A stretch of DNA of 64,000 nucleotides. Origin: Variovorax beijingensis (GTDB lineage Bacteria > Pseudomonadota > Gammaproteobacteria > Burkholderiales > Burkholderiaceae_C). The notes under the pieces were generated by a model. It did no database searches and was not told the DNA's origin. It saw only the letters and a program-made list of their open reading frames with translations. Of this stretch, positions 27,983 through 37,289 are shown piece by piece; the stretch's first letter is position 1; each line of letters opens with the position of its first letter. The stretch is from contig NZ_VIVL01000002.1 of the NCBI RefSeq assembly GCF_007828835.1, forward strand, positions 620,001-684,000, written 5' to 3'. The translations under genes were made by a program, and so were the position numbers.

Positions 27983-28627
27983 ATGTTCGGCAAGCTGCTG
28001 CCCCGCGAGGGGAATTTTTTCGAGATGTTCAACCAGCACGCCGAGCGCATCGTCGAAGCGGCGCGGGCGTTCGAGCAACTCGTGGCCAACTACAACGACG
28101 TGCATCTGCGCGAGCAGTACAACCGCGACGTCGACAATGCCGAGCGTGCGGCCGACCGCGTCACGCACGACGTCAACCGGCTGATCCACAAGACCTTCAT
28201 CACGCCGATCGACCGCGAGCAGATCCACAAGCTCATCAACACCATGGACGACGTGGCCGACCTGATCCAGGACTCGGCCGAGACCATGGCGCTGTACGAC
28301 GTGCGCCACATGACCGACGAGATCGTGCGCCTCACCGCCCTGAGCGTGAAGTGCTGCGACCGCCTGAAGGACGCCGTCAAGTTCCTCGGCAAGATCGCCG
28401 ATCCGGCGGTGGCCGAGGCCACGCTCAAGACCTGCGAGGAGATCGACCGCCTCGAGTCGGATGCCGACCGCGTGATGCGCAGCGCCATGAGCAAGCTGTT
28501 CCGCGAGGAGCCCGACGTGCGCGAGGTGATCAAGCTCAAGGCAATCTACGAATTGCTCGAGACGATCACCGACAAGTGCGAGGACGTGGCCAACGTCATC
28601 GAGGGCATCGTCCTCGAGAATTCCTGA
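27983..28627 (+). CDS. PhoU-like DUF47 protein, pit accessory
   Basis: 214 residues, all-helical, of the DUF47/TIGR00153 PhoU-related family. MFGKLLPREGNFFEMFNQHAE, THDVNRLIHKTFITPIDREQIHKL and EPDVREVIKLKAIYELLE are characteristic. The gene almost always precedes pit, as here (13-base gap), and is thought to modulate or assist Pit. AGGAGA lies 7 bases before the ATG. Confidence 0.93.
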   Translation: MFGKLLPREGNFFEMFNQHAERIVEAARAFEQLVANYNDVHLREQYNRDVDNAERAADRVTHDVNRLIHKTFITPIDREQIHKLINTMDDVADLIQDSAETMALYDVRHMTDEIVRLTALSVKCCDRLKDAVKFLGKIADPAVAEATLKTCEEIDRLESDADRVMRSAMSKLFREEPDVREVIKLKAIYELLETITDKCEDVANVIEGIVLENS

Positions 28628-28640
28628 GCGGTAACCATCG

Positions 28641-29651
28641 ATGGCAACGGTTCAGGTCGCCCTCTGGGTGGTGATGGTGCTGGTCGCGCTCGCGATCCTG
28701 TTCGACTTCATGAACGGCTTCCACGATGCGGCGAACTCTATCGCCACCGTGGTGTCCACCGGCGTGCTCAAGCCGGGCCATGCCGTGCTGTTCGCGGCTT
28801 TCTTCAACCTGATCGCGATCTTCATCTTCCACCTGAGCGTGGCGGCGACGGTCGGCAAGGGCATTGCCCAGCCGGGCGTGGTCGATGTGCACGTGGTCTT
28901 CGGTGCGCTCGTGGGTGCCATCAGCTGGAACCTCGTGACCTGGTACTACGGCATCCCGAGCAGTTCGTCGCACGCGCTGATCGGCGGCATCGTGGGCGCC
29001 GTGATCGCCAAGACCGGCACCGGCGGCCTCGTGGCGTCGGGCATCTGGAAGACCGTGGCCTTCATCTTCGTTTCGCCCTTCCTCGGTTTCGTGCTGGGCT
29101 CGATGATGATGGTGCTGGTGGCCTGGGGCTTCCGGCGCGCCACGCCGTCGCGCATCGACCGCTGGTTCCGGCGGCTGCAGCTGGTGTCCGCCGGCGCCTA
29201 CAGCCTGGGCCATGGCGGCAACGACGCGCAGAAGACCATCGGCATCATCTGGATGCTGCTGATCGCCACCGGCTATGCCTCGGCCACGGACTCGAGCCCG
29301 CCGACCTGGACCATCGTGAGCTGCTACGCCGCGATTGCGCTGGGCACCATGTTCGGCGGCTGGCGCATCGTGAAGACCATGGGCCAGAAGATCACCAAGC
29401 TCAAGCCTGTGGGCGGCTTCTGCGCCGAGACCGGCGGTGCGCTCACGCTGTTCCTGGCCACCGCGCTGGGCATTCCCGTGTCGACCACTCACACCATCAC
29501 CGGTGCCATCGTCGGCGTGGGCTCGGCGCAGCGCGCAAGCGCGGTGCGCTGGGGCGTGGCGGGCAACATCGTCTGGGCCTGGATCTTCACGATCCCGGCG
29601 TCGGCTTTCGTGGCCGCCATCGCCTACTGGCTCAGCCTGCAGCTTTTCTGA
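28641..29651 (+). CDS. pit: Low-affinity inorganic phosphate transporter
   Basis: 336-residue PiT-family membrane protein moving metal-phosphate with protons. Both PiT signature repeats are seen: FDFMNGFHDAANSIATVVSTG near the N-terminus and GGNDAQKTIGIIW in the middle, plus IPVSTTHTITGAIVGVG. About ten transmembrane helices. It forms an operon with the DUF47 gene upstream. Confidence 0.95.
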   Translation: MATVQVALWVVMVLVALAILFDFMNGFHDAANSIATVVSTGVLKPGHAVLFAAFFNLIAIFIFHLSVAATVGKGIAQPGVVDVHVVFGALVGAISWNLVTWYYGIPSSSSHALIGGIVGAVIAKTGTGGLVASGIWKTVAFIFVSPFLGFVLGSMMMVLVAWGFRRATPSRIDRWFRRLQLVSAGAYSLGHGGNDAQKTIGIIWMLLIATGYASATDSSPPTWTIVSCYAAIALGTMFGGWRIVKTMGQKITKLKPVGGFCAETGGALTLFLATALGIPVSTTHTITGAIVGVGSAQRASAVRWGVAGNIVWAWIFTIPASAFVAAIAYWLSLQLF

Positions 29652-29675
29652 GCTTCCGGCGCGCGCAGCGGCCAG

Positions 29676-30122
29676 CTACTGCGAAATCTTCCGGCCTTCC
29701 TCGACCTGGTGTTCGAAGTAGCGCTGGAAGCTGAACACGATGCTGGCCATCAGCACCGTGGTGCCGAACAGGAGCGCCAGCACCACGGCGCCGATCGTGG
29801 CCCAGTTCGTGCGGCCCGGCGCGGCGTCCGAAGGCGCGCTGCCGTTGAATCGGGCATTCCACTTCTCGGGCGTCATGAGGCCGTAGACGATGGCCGTCAG
29901 CGCGCATCCCGCGATGGTGAAGCCCAGCAGCGGAATCAGCACCCAGCTCCAGCCGTCGTCCAGGCCGTACATGCGCGCGCGCTCGATGCCGTACAGGCCC
30001 AGCGCCGTGGGAATGGGCAGCAGCCAGCCGAGCCAGTCGCCCATGCCGCGAAGGTAGAAGCGGTGCAGGCCCAGCGGGCCGCCCAGGAAGGAGAGCCAGG
30101 CGGCAATGGTCTTGTTTTTCAT
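29676..30122 (-). CDS. TM2-domain membrane protein
   Basis: 148 residues. The N-terminus KTIAAWLSFLGGPLGLHRFYLRGM is a typical TM2-domain start; in all there are about four hydrophobic segments. The function of TM2 proteins in bacteria is unknown. Its ATG overlaps the stop of the upstream acetyltransferase (ATGA), so they are co-translated. It is convergent with pit, 24 bases away. Confidence 0.8.
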   Translation of the reverse strand: MKNKTIAAWLSFLGGPLGLHRFYLRGMGDWLGWLLPIPTALGLYGIERARMYGLDDGWSWVLIPLLGFTIAGCALTAIVYGLMTPEKWNARFNGSAPSDAAPGRTNWATIGAVVLALLFGTTVLMASIVFSFQRYFEHQVEEGRKISQ

Positions 30123-30643
30123 TCGGGTTGGGTGGTGCTGCCTTCGCCCAGCACTTTTTCCATCAGGACCACGTCGCGCCATTGGCCGAACTTCCAGCCG
30201 CAGTCCTTGAGCACGCCCACGTGCGTGAAGCCCTGGCTGCGGTGCACGCCGACCGAGCCGGCATTGGCCGAATCGCCGATGACGGCGATCAGCTTGCGCA
30301 CGCCCGCCGCTTCGGCGGCCTGCGAGAGGGCGGCCAGCAGCCGGGCGCCCAGGCCCTTGCCGCGTGCGGCTTCGGAGATGTAGATCGAGTCTTCGGCCGA
30401 AAAGCGGTAGGCCGGGCGGGGCTTGAACCAGTTGCAGTAGGCAAAACCCAACACCTCGCCGTTTTCTTCGGCCACGAGGTAGGGCAGGCTCTTGCCAAGA
30501 ACGTCGGCACGCCGCGCGGCCATGTCCTCGGCCGAGGGAGGCTCGGTCTCGAAGGTGCCGGTGCCGTTGAGCACGTGGTGGGCGTAGATGGCCGTGACGG
30601 CCGCGATGTCTTCGTCGCGGCTGGAGCGGATGGTGAGGGTCAT
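30119..30643 (-). CDS. GNAT acetyltransferase (phosphinothricin acetyltransferase-like)
   Basis: 174 residues with N-terminal IRSSRDEDIAAVTAIYAHHVL and the acetyl-CoA loop ISEAARGKGLGARLLAAL, then GVHRSQGFTHVGVLKDCGWKFGQWRDVVLMEK. This is the PAT/Bar or methionine-sulfoximine acetyltransferase subgroup, N-acetylating small amino compounds. Substrate not determinable. It is followed by the TM2 gene with an ATGA overlap. Confidence 0.88.
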   Translation of the reverse strand: MTLTIRSSRDEDIAAVTAIYAHHVLNGTGTFETEPPSAEDMAARRADVLGKSLPYLVAEENGEVLGFAYCNWFKPRPAYRFSAEDSIYISEAARGKGLGARLLAALSQAAEAAGVRKLIAVIGDSANAGSVGVHRSQGFTHVGVLKDCGWKFGQWRDVVLMEKVLGEGSTTQPE

Positions 30644-30677
30644 GCAGGTGGCAAACGGGATGCGGCAAGCGCGGAAA

Positions 30678-30706
30678 TTCGGAGAAAACGCAGGTCGGGC
30701 TATAAT
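30678..30706 (+). promoter_or_regulatory. Promoter of the rpsP-rimM-trmD-rplS operon
   Basis: A perfect TATAAT -10 (30701-30706) and a weak TTCGGA -35 (30678-30683) with a 17-base spacer lie upstream of rpsP. They imply a leader of roughly 115 bases, long enough for control by structure, though I identified no known motif. Confidence 0.65.
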
Positions 30707-30826
30707 CGCAGGCTTTTCAGCGTGTCGCTGGCCGGGTGGCCATGTCGCGTGTCTCGACGTTGAAAGAACACTGTGAGCGGGCCTCTTGTCAAAAAACGGG
30801 CTTGCTGCACCACCCAAGGATAAATC

Positions 30827-31090
30827 ATGGTCGTCATTCGACTTTCCCGCGGCGGCTCCAAAGGCCGTCCGTTCTTCAACATCGTCGTGTCGGACAAGCG
30901 CGTTCGCCGCGATGGCCGTTTCATCGAGCGCCTGGGTTTCTACAACCCGACCGCCAAGGAAAACGAAGAAAGCATCCGTATTGCCCAGGACCGCCTGGCC
31001 TACTGGAAGAGCGTCGGCGCACAAGCTTCGCCCACGGTCCTGCGCCTGATCAAGCAAGCCGCTGCAGCGGCTCCCAAGGCGGCGGCTTAA
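30827..31090 (+). CDS. rpsP: 30S ribosomal protein S16
   Basis: 87 residues; [23 protein letters not shown] and [12 protein letters not shown] are diagnostic. It is the first gene of the conserved rpsP-rimM-trmD-rplS operon, with AAGGA before the ATG. The C-terminus is an Ala/Pro/Lys tail typical of beta-proteobacterial S16. Confidence 0.97.
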   Translation: MVVIRLSRGGSKGRPFFNIVVSDKRVRRDGRFIERLGFYNPTAKENEESIRIAQDRLAYWKSVGAQASPTVLRLIKQAAAAAPKAAA

Positions 31091-31106
31091 GCCGTCCGGC
31101 ACGCCA

Positions 31107-31661
31107 ATGCTGCCCGCACTCGAAGCCGCCGAATTGCCGGCGGATGCGGTCGAGGTAGGGCGCATCGCCGATGCATGGGGCATCAAGGGCTGGTTCAAGG
31201 TCCTGCCCCACAGCGCCCAGCCCGAGGCGCTTTTTTCTTCCAAGCGCTGGTTCCTGCAGGCTCCCGGAGCCTCGGCAACCGCAGCTTTCCGGCTCGCGAT
31301 CCGCGAAGCCAAGGAACATTCCGACTGCATCGTCGCCTCGTCCGAGGACGTGCCCGACCGCAATGCGGCCGAGGCGCTTCGCGGCGCGCGCGTGTTCGTG
31401 CCGCGCTCGAGCTTTCCGACGGCCGGCGACGACGAGTACTACTGGGTCGACCTGATCGGCCTGTCGGTGGTCAACCGCGAAGGCGTGGCGCTCGGCACGG
31501 TGCGCGAACTGCTCGCCACCGGTCCGCAGACCACGCTGGTGCTCGCGGCCGAGGAAGACGGCAAGGCCATCGAACGCATGGTGCCCTTCGTCTCGGTCTT
31601 CGTCGACAAGGTCGACCTGGCCGGCCGCCTTATCACGGTCGACTGGCAACCCGATTTCTGA
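31107..31661 (+). CDS. rimM: Ribosome maturation factor RimM
   Basis: 184 residues acting in 30S head assembly with S19. The N-terminal RimM domain shows [20 protein letters not shown], and the C-terminal PRC barrel [16 protein letters not shown] and [15 protein letters not shown]. Position between rpsP and trmD confirms identity. The gap to rpsP is 16 bases. Confidence 0.96.
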   Translation: MLPALEAAELPADAVEVGRIADAWGIKGWFKVLPHSAQPEALFSSKRWFLQAPGASATAAFRLAIREAKEHSDCIVASSEDVPDRNAAEALRGARVFVPRSSFPTAGDDEYYWVDLIGLSVVNREGVALGTVRELLATGPQTTLVLAAEEDGKAIERMVPFVSVFVDKVDLAGRLITVDWQPDF

Positions 31662-31677
31662 TCTGGGGCTTGCGCGC

Positions 31678-32424
31678 ATGCGCTTCGACGTCCTCACGCT
31701 GTTTCCCGAGCTGTTCGCGCCCTTCATGGCCAGTGGCGTGACGCGCCGCGCCTACGAGTCGAAGCAGGTCGAGGTCGTGCTCTGGAACCCGCGCGACTTC
31801 GCGCAGGGCAACTACAAGCGCGTCGATGACCGGCCCTTTGGCGGTGGCCCCGGCATGGTGATGATGGCTGAGCCGCTGTCGGCCTGCCTTGACGCGGCGC
31901 TGGCCGCGCGCGGTTCCCAGGCGCCGGTCGTGCTGTTCTCCCCGATCGGCCAAACCTTGCGCCACGAAGCGGTCGAGCGCTGGTCGGCCAGCGAAGGCGC
32001 GGTGCTGGTCTGCGGCCGCTACGAAGGCATCGACCAGCGCTTCATCGACACGCGCGTGACGCACCAGATCAGCCTCGGCGACTTCGTTCTCTCGGGCGGC
32101 GAGATCGCGGCCATGGCCCTGCTCGATGCCGTGGCGCGGTTGCAGCCCGGCGTGCTGGGCGACGAGGCCAGCCACGTGCAGGACAGCTTCAATCCTTCGC
32201 TCGACGGCCTGCTCGACTGCCCGCACTACACCCGGCCGGAGCAATGGAACGGGCAGGGCGTGCCGGCCCCGCTGCTGTCGGGGCACCACGTGCAGATCGA
32301 GCGCTGGCGCCGCGACCAGCGCCTGGCCATCACCGCCGCCCGGCGGCCCGACCTGATTGCCGCCGCACGCGCCGCCGGTCGCCTGAGCAAGGCCGATGAG
32401 GCGGTCCTGAAAAAAAAGCTATAA
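31678..32424 (+). CDS. trmD: tRNA (guanine-37-N1)-methyltransferase
   Basis: 248-residue SPOUT enzyme using SAM to methylate G37 and prevent frameshifting. [38 protein letters not shown] and the knot [12 protein letters not shown] are all present. A TATAAT at 32420-32425 overlaps its last codons and could serve rplS. Confidence 0.97.
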   Translation: MRFDVLTLFPELFAPFMASGVTRRAYESKQVEVVLWNPRDFAQGNYKRVDDRPFGGGPGMVMMAEPLSACLDAALAARGSQAPVVLFSPIGQTLRHEAVERWSASEGAVLVCGRYEGIDQRFIDTRVTHQISLGDFVLSGGEIAAMALLDAVARLQPGVLGDEASHVQDSFNPSLDGLLDCPHYTRPEQWNGQGVPAPLLSGHHVQIERWRRDQRLAITAARRPDLIAAARAAGRLSKADEAVLKKKL

Positions 32425-32425
32425 T
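32420..32425 (+). promoter_or_regulatory. Possible internal -10 before rplS
   Basis: TATAAT overlaps the trmD stop, about 110 bases before rplS. No good -35 is seen at 17 bases, so a secondary promoter for L19 is only suggested. Confidence 0.35.
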
Positions 32426-32534
32426 CTTCGGTTCCCCGATCCTCTGCCCGGCCGCGCCTGGCTTTTATTGCGTTCAGCAATAGATCCGAAGGCGCCTTTT
32501 GTGTAGCGCGAGCACGATCGAATATCAGGAAATC

Positions 32535-32918
32535 ATGAACCTCATCGAAACCCTCGAGCAGGAAGAAATCGCCCGCCTCGGCAAGAAGATCCCCGATTTC
32601 ATGCCCGGTGACACGGTCATCGTCAGCGTGAGCGTCGTCGAAGGCACCCGCAAGCGCGTGCAGGCCTACGAAGGCGTCGTGATCGCCAAGCGCAATCGCG
32701 GCCTCAACAGCGGCTTCACGGTGCGCAAGATCTCCAGCGGCGAAGGCGTGGAGCGTACGTTCCAGACCTACAGCCCGCTGATCGCCGGCATCGAAGTCAA
32801 GCGCCGCGGCGATGTCCGCCGCGCCAAGCTGTACTACCTGCGCGAGCGCAGCGGCCGTTCGGCACGCATCAAGGAAAAGCTGCCGGGCAAGTCGCAAGCA
32901 GCATCGGCCGCCAAGTAA
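32535..32918 (+). CDS. rplS: 50S ribosomal protein L19
   Basis: 127 residues; [42 protein letters not shown] and [19 protein letters not shown] are diagnostic. The ATG at 32535 ([17 protein letters not shown]) is used rather than the upstream in-frame ATG at 32499, which gives non-family residues. The gap to trmD is 110 bases. A strong terminator follows. Confidence 0.97.
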   Translation: MNLIETLEQEEIARLGKKIPDFMPGDTVIVSVSVVEGTRKRVQAYEGVVIAKRNRGLNSGFTVRKISSGEGVERTFQTYSPLIAGIEVKRRGDVRRAKLYYLRERSGRSARIKEKLPGKSQAASAAK

Positions 32919-32936
32919 GCTGCCTTTTCCTGCCGT

Positions 32937-32967
32937 GCAAAAAGCCGCCGCTCTGGCGGCTTTTTGC
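32937..32967 (+). terminator. Intrinsic terminator after rplS
   Basis: A 13-bp perfect inverted repeat GCAAAAAGCCGCC / GGCGGCTTTTTGC around the loop GCTCT, with its T-run within the descending arm. It ends the rpsP operon. Confidence 0.92.
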
Positions 32968-33066
32968 GTTGTGCGCCGTGCACGCTTCTTGCAAAAAGAC
33001 AGCGCGGCCCTTTTACGCTCTACTCTTTCACTGAAACTCTCTCACTTGACCCACTCCACCGCCCCC

Positions 33067-33786
33067 ATGCAATTCGCTCCCGTCGAACCCGTCAATGCCG
33101 TGGTGCCGCCCACGCTGCTGCCGTTCGACCCGCGCGAGGCGCCTGTGGTCGACGGCCCCGACGGCCTGCCGGCCGTGGCCACCGCGCAGTTGACCACCGA
33201 GGCCCTGCGCAGGCGCTTTGCCGCGCCGCCCGAGTGGACGCCCGAATTGCGGCGCGAGCCGCGCCTGACCGACCGTGTCCCGGCGCAGGCGGCCGTGCTG
33301 GTGCCCATCGTGCAGCGCCCGCAAGGCGCTACCGTGCTGCTGACCGAACGCACGGCGCATTTGTCCAATCATTCGGGGCAGGTGGCGTTTCCGGGCGGGC
33401 GCGTCGACCCCGAGGACGCCAACATCGCGGCGGCCGCACTGCGCGAGGCCTGGGAAGAAGTGGGACTCTCGGCCCAGTACATCGAAGTGCTTGGCAGCCT
33501 TCCGACCTACACCACCATCACCTCGTTCATCGTGACGCCCGTGGTCGCGCTGGTGAAGCCCGAATTCGAGCTCACCATCAACCCCTACGAAGTGGCGCTG
33601 GCCTTCGAGGTGCCGCTGGCCTGGCTCATGGACCCGGCCAACCATCGCCGCCATACCGTGCCCGCGCCCGACGGCACCCGCCGCGAGTGGTATTCGATGC
33701 CCTACCAGGACGGCACCGAAGAGCGCTTCGTCTGGGGCGCCACCGCGGGCATGCTGCGCAATCTCTATCGCTTCCTCAGCGCCTGA
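33067..33786 (+). CDS. Nudix hydrolase, CoA pyrophosphatase type
   Basis: 239 residues. The CoA-pyrophosphatase signature LTERTAHLSNHSGQVAFPGG immediately precedes a Nudix box GGRVDPEDANIAAAALREAW-EEVGL. The family cleaves CoA to 3',5'-ADP and phosphopantetheine. A long N-terminal segment (~75 residues) precedes the domain. It is monocistronic, between the rplS terminator and the CobD-like gene. Confidence 0.9.
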   Translation: MQFAPVEPVNAVVPPTLLPFDPREAPVVDGPDGLPAVATAQLTTEALRRRFAAPPEWTPELRREPRLTDRVPAQAAVLVPIVQRPQGATVLLTERTAHLSNHSGQVAFPGGRVDPEDANIAAAALREAWEEVGLSAQYIEVLGSLPTYTTITSFIVTPVVALVKPEFELTINPYEVALAFEVPLAWLMDPANHRRHTVPAPDGTRREWYSMPYQDGTEERFVWGATAGMLRNLYRFLSA

Positions 33787-33834
33787 CTTCGCCCCGGGGC
33801 GAGTCGCGGCAGGCGCCCTCGCTATCATCGAAGG

Positions 33835-34836
33835 ATGAGCTTCTTTGCCATCCTGTGTGCGTTGCTGATCGAGCAGGTGAGGCCGCTCGCCTCCCACAAC
33901 CCGGTGTACGGCGGCGTGCTGGCCTGGACGCGCTGGACCAGCCGCAATTTCGACGCAGGCAAGCCGCACCACGGATGGGTTGCATGGGGCCTTGCGGTGC
34001 TCATGCCCACGCTGATGACGCTGGGCATCCACCTGCTGCTGGTGTTCACGCTGGGGTTGCCGTTCGCGGTGCTCTGGAGCATTGCGGTGCTCTACGTCAC
34101 GCTCGGCTTCCGGCAGTTCAGCCACCATTTCACGGACATCCGCGATGCGCTCGACGAAGGCGACGAGCCGCTCGCGCGCTCGCTGCTGGCGCACTGGCAG
34201 GGCGTCGATGCGGCCGAGCTGCCGCGCAGCGAAATCGTGCGCCACGTGATCGAGCATTCGGTGATTGCGGCGCACCGCCATGTATTCGGCGTGCTGGCCT
34301 GGTTCTCGGTGCTGGCCGCGCTCGGCTTGGGGCCGGCCGGTGCGGTGTTCTATCGCATGAGTGAATTCGTCTCGCGCTACTGGCTCCACAAGAATGGCGC
34401 GGCGGTGCAGCCCTCGAGCGTCTCGGTGCAGCGGGCCGCGGAGCGCGCGTGGCACGCGATCGACTGGCTGCCCGCGCGCATCACCGCACTGGGCTTTGCC
34501 GTGGTCGGCAGCTTCGAAGAGGCGATCGACTGCTGGCGCAACGACGCGCGGCGCTTTCCGAGCGAGAACGACGGCGTAATCCTCGCGGCGACCTCTGGCG
34601 CCGTCAATGTGCGCCTGGGCGGCGGCGCGCTGAGTCCGATCCCGGTCACCGATCCGCTGCCGCGCGCGCAGGCCGGCGATTCGATGGCCGATGGCCGCCG
34701 CCTCGACAGCGGCAGCACGCCGGGCCGCGAGCCCGAGCCCGGCCACCTGCGCAGCGTGGTGGGCCTGGTGTGGCGCTCGGTGGTGATGTGGATGGTGCTG
34801 CTGGCCCTGCTCACGCTGGCCCGCCTGCTCGGCTGA
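33835..34836 (+). CDS. CobD/CbiB-like integral membrane protein
   Basis: 333 residues with about five hydrophobic segments and the CobD-like [41 protein letters not shown] and [14 protein letters not shown] blocks. True CobD (adenosylcobinamide-phosphate synthase) attaches aminopropanol to cobyric acid; this beta-proteobacterial branch is divergent and no other cobalamin genes are in the window, so an AmpE-like or regulatory membrane role is possible. hisC follows after 20 bases. Confidence 0.75.
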   Translation: MSFFAILCALLIEQVRPLASHNPVYGGVLAWTRWTSRNFDAGKPHHGWVAWGLAVLMPTLMTLGIHLLLVFTLGLPFAVLWSIAVLYVTLGFRQFSHHFTDIRDALDEGDEPLARSLLAHWQGVDAAELPRSEIVRHVIEHSVIAAHRHVFGVLAWFSVLAALGLGPAGAVFYRMSEFVSRYWLHKNGAAVQPSSVSVQRAAERAWHAIDWLPARITALGFAVVGSFEEAIDCWRNDARRFPSENDGVILAATSGAVNVRLGGGALSPIPVTDPLPRAQAGDSMADGRRLDSGSTPGREPEPGHLRSVVGLVWRSVVMWMVLLALLTLARLLG

Positions 34837-34856
34837 GCGGCGGTCCCCCAGAAATC

Positions 34857-35945
34857 ATGACCACCCCCGCACCGGCCTTCTGGAGCCCGCGCATCGCCGC
34901 GCTCGAACCCTATGTGCCCGGCGAGCAGCCGCGCATCGCCAACCTCGTCAAGCTCAACACCAACGAGAACCCGTACCCGCCGTCGCCGCGGGCCATCGAC
35001 GCCATCCAGCAGGCCGCAGCGAATGGCCTGGAGCGCTATCCGGACCCCGCCTCGCTCGCGCTGCGCGAAGCGGTGGCGCGGCAGGCCGGCCTGCTGGATG
35101 GCCAGGTCTTTGCGGGCAACGGCTCGGACGAGGTGCTGGCGCACGCCTTCTTCGCCTTCTTCCAGCAGGCCGGGCCGCTGCTGATGCCCGATGTGAGCTA
35201 CAGCTTCTACCGGGTCTATGCGCAGCTCTACGGCATCGGCTGCGAGCTGCTGCCGGTCGACGAAGGCCTGCGCATCGACGTCGATGCCATGGCAGCCCGC
35301 GCCCGCAGCGGCTGCGCAGGCCTGGTGATCGCCAACCCGAATGCGCCCACGGGCATCGGGCTGCCGCTCGCGCGCATCGAGCAGCTGCTCGCGGCCTGCC
35401 CCGAGCGCGTGGTGCTGGTCGACGAGGCGTACGTCGATTTCGGCGGCGAGAGCGCGCTGCCGCTCGTCGGCAAATATCCGAACCTGCTGGTGGTGCAGAC
35501 CTTGTCCAAGTCGCGCTCGCTGGCCGGCCTGCGGGTCGGTTTTGCCTGCGGGCAGGCGCACTTGATCGAGGCACTGGTGCGCGTCAAGGACAGCTTCAAC
35601 TCCTATCCGCTCGACCGGCTTGCCACGGCCGGTGCGGTGGCCGCGCTCGAAGACGAGGCCTGGTTCCAGACCACGCGCGACAAGGTCGTCGATACCCGCG
35701 AAGGCCTCAGCCTGCAGCTCGAAGACCTGGGCTTCGAAGTGCTGCCTTCGCAAGCCAACTTCGTGTTCGCGCGCCATCCGGAGCGCGACGCCGCCGAGCT
35801 GGCGGCGCTGCTGCGCGAGCGCGCGGTGCTGGTGCGGCACTTCAGGCAGCCGCGCATCGCGCAGTACCTGCGCATCAGCATCGGCACGCGGGAGCAGTGC
35901 GGGGCACTGGTGCAGGCGCTCGAATCGATCCTGGGCGTTCAGTAG
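34857..35945 (+). CDS. hisC: Histidinol-phosphate aminotransferase
   Basis: A class I/II PLP aminotransferase, 362 residues. [40 protein letters not shown] and the PLP-lysine context [14 protein letters not shown] are clear. It is a stand-alone copy rather than part of a his operon; its link to a CobD-like gene leaves L-threonine-phosphate decarboxylase (CobC) as an alternative, but length and motifs fit HisC better. Its last 7 bases overlap convergent rsgA. Confidence 0.88.
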   Translation: MTTPAPAFWSPRIAALEPYVPGEQPRIANLVKLNTNENPYPPSPRAIDAIQQAAANGLERYPDPASLALREAVARQAGLLDGQVFAGNGSDEVLAHAFFAFFQQAGPLLMPDVSYSFYRVYAQLYGIGCELLPVDEGLRIDVDAMAARARSGCAGLVIANPNAPTGIGLPLARIEQLLAACPERVVLVDEAYVDFGGESALPLVGKYPNLLVVQTLSKSRSLAGLRVGFACGQAHLIEALVRVKDSFNSYPLDRLATAGAVAALEDEAWFQTTRDKVVDTREGLSLQLEDLGFEVLPSQANFVFARHPERDAAELAALLRERAVLVRHFRQPRIAQYLRISIGTREQCGALVQALESILGVQ

Positions 35946-36895
35946 CGCGACTGACTGAGCTCGGCGAAGAGTTCGCCATAGATTTTGTAGCGCGTGGCGC
36001 TGATCGGCCCCGGCTTGCCGGGTGCGTCCACGTTCGCGATCACGCCGCAGCCCGGCTCGTGCAGGTGGGTGCAGTTGTAGAACTTGCAGTCGTTCGCATG
36101 CGCGGCAATGTCGGGCATCAGGCCCGCGAGCTGCATCGGCGCGATGTGATTGAGGCCGAATTCCTGGAAGCCCGGCGAATCGATCAGGCTGGTGGTGCGC
36201 GCCTCGTCCACCCAGTACCAGGTGGTGCTGGTGGTGGTGTGCTTGCCCGAATTCAGCGCCTGCGAGATTTCACCGGTCAACGCAGTGGCACCGGGCACCA
36301 GCAGGTTGATGAGCGTGCTCTTGCCGGCGCCCGAGGGCCCCAGCACCAGCGTACTCTTGCCCGCGAGCAGCTTCATGAGCGATGCGTAGTCGGCCTCGCC
36401 CGACGCCTTGAGCGAGAGCGGCAGCACGCCATGGTGCATGCGGCGGTAGGGCGCGAGCTTGTTCCATGCGCGCTCGAAGGGCTCGGCCAGGTCGCTCTTG
36501 TTGAGCGCGATGATCGGCGTGATGCGTTCGGCCTCGGCGGCAATGAGCGCGCGCGCGAGTTGATGCTCCGAGAACTCCGGCTCCGCCGCGATCAGGATCA
36601 GCACATGGTCGAGATTGGCCGCGAACGACTTGGTGCGGATTTCGTCCTGCCGATAGAAGAGGTTGCGCCTCGGCACGACTTCCTCGATGGTGCCTTCGTC
36701 TTCGCTGGCCTGCCAGCGCACGCGGTCGCCGACCACGGCCTGGCTCTTCTTGCCACGCGGATGGCAGATCAGCCGCTCGCCTGCGGGCGTTTCGACGAGG
36801 CAATGGCGGCCGTGGCTCGCGATCACCAGGCCGTCGTGAAGAATGCGCGCGGAGGTGCCGGCCCCCTTGGCGGGAGTGCGGCCCGGCTTAGCCAA
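35939..36895 (-). CDS. rsgA: Ribosome small-subunit GTPase RsgA
   Basis: 318-residue circularly permuted GTPase for 30S maturation. Motifs occur in permuted order: G4 ALNKSDL, then G1 [14 protein letters not shown], then G3 DSPGFQEFG. The C-terminal zinc site is [14 protein letters not shown]. The N-terminal OB fold begins at [16 protein letters not shown]. The only start upstream of it is TTG at 36895, with GAGG about 12 bases before, so a weak start codon is predicted. Confidence 0.94.
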   Translation of the reverse strand: MAKPGRTPAKGAGTSARILHDGLVIASHGRHCLVETPAGERLICHPRGKKSQAVVGDRVRWQASEDEGTIEEVVPRRNLFYRQDEIRTKSFAANLDHVLILIAAEPEFSEHQLARALIAAEAERITPIIALNKSDLAEPFERAWNKLAPYRRMHHGVLPLSLKASGEADYASLMKLLAGKSTLVLGPSGAGKSTLINLLVPGATALTGEISQALNSGKHTTTSTTWYWVDEARTTSLIDSPGFQEFGLNHIAPMQLAGLMPDIAAHANDCKFYNCTHLHEPGCGVIANVDAPGKPGPISATRYKIYGELFAELSQSRY

Positions 36896-36910
36896 CGGCG
36901 GGTTTCCTCA

Positions 36911-37261
36911 TCACGGTGCCGGACTGGCAGCGACCAGCGCATTGGCCTGGCGCGCGCATTCGAAGTCGGTGCTCGAAAGCCCGCCCACGTCGTGCGTGTT
37001 GAAGCGCACCACGCAGCGGTTGTAGTGCACCGACAGGTCCGGATGATGGTCCTGCGTGTGGGCAATGAAGGCCAGCGCGTTCACGAACGCGATGGTCTCG
37101 AAGTAGTCGGCGAAGCTGAAGGTCTTCTCGATTGCCACATTGGCACCGTCGCCGTCGAGCTTCCAGCCATCGAGCTTGGCGAGGCCGGAGACGATCTCGG
37201 TGGCGCTCAGTGCCTTGCGGGGGATGTTTTTCCAGTCTTTGGGCTTGAACATGCTGCTCAT
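36911..37261 (-). CDS. phhB: Pterin-4a-carbinolamine dehydratase (PhhB/PCD)
   Basis: 116 residues. The PCD motif is seen in FVNALAFIAHTQDHHPDLSVHYNRCVVRFNTHDVGGLS, whose HHP segment carries the active-site histidines. The enzyme recycles tetrahydrobiopterin after phenylalanine hydroxylation, although no phhA is nearby. It is 15 bases upstream of rsgA and downstream of an M48 protease on the same strand. An in-frame ATG at 37252 is an alternative start. Confidence 0.88.
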   Translation of the reverse strand: MSSMFKPKDWKNIPRKALSATEIVSGLAKLDGWKLDGDGANVAIEKTFSFADYFETIAFVNALAFIAHTQDHHPDLSVHYNRCVVRFNTHDVGGLSSTDFECARQANALVAASPAP

Positions 37262-37289
37262 GGTCTGGGCTTTCCGGCAAATGTCTTCT

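Noticed and set aside
33835..35945. CobD-like plus HisC-like pair as a cobalamin biosynthesis operon
   Set aside because: No other cob genes are present, the CobD-like protein is divergent and the aminotransferase fits HisC; the pairing alone is not enough.
36888..37280. Alternative minus-strand frame over the PCD gene reaching toward rsgA
   Set aside because: The 36911-37261 frame carries the PCD active-site motif; this one does not. It also cannot supply an ATG for rsgA, because the ATG at 36911 is out of frame.
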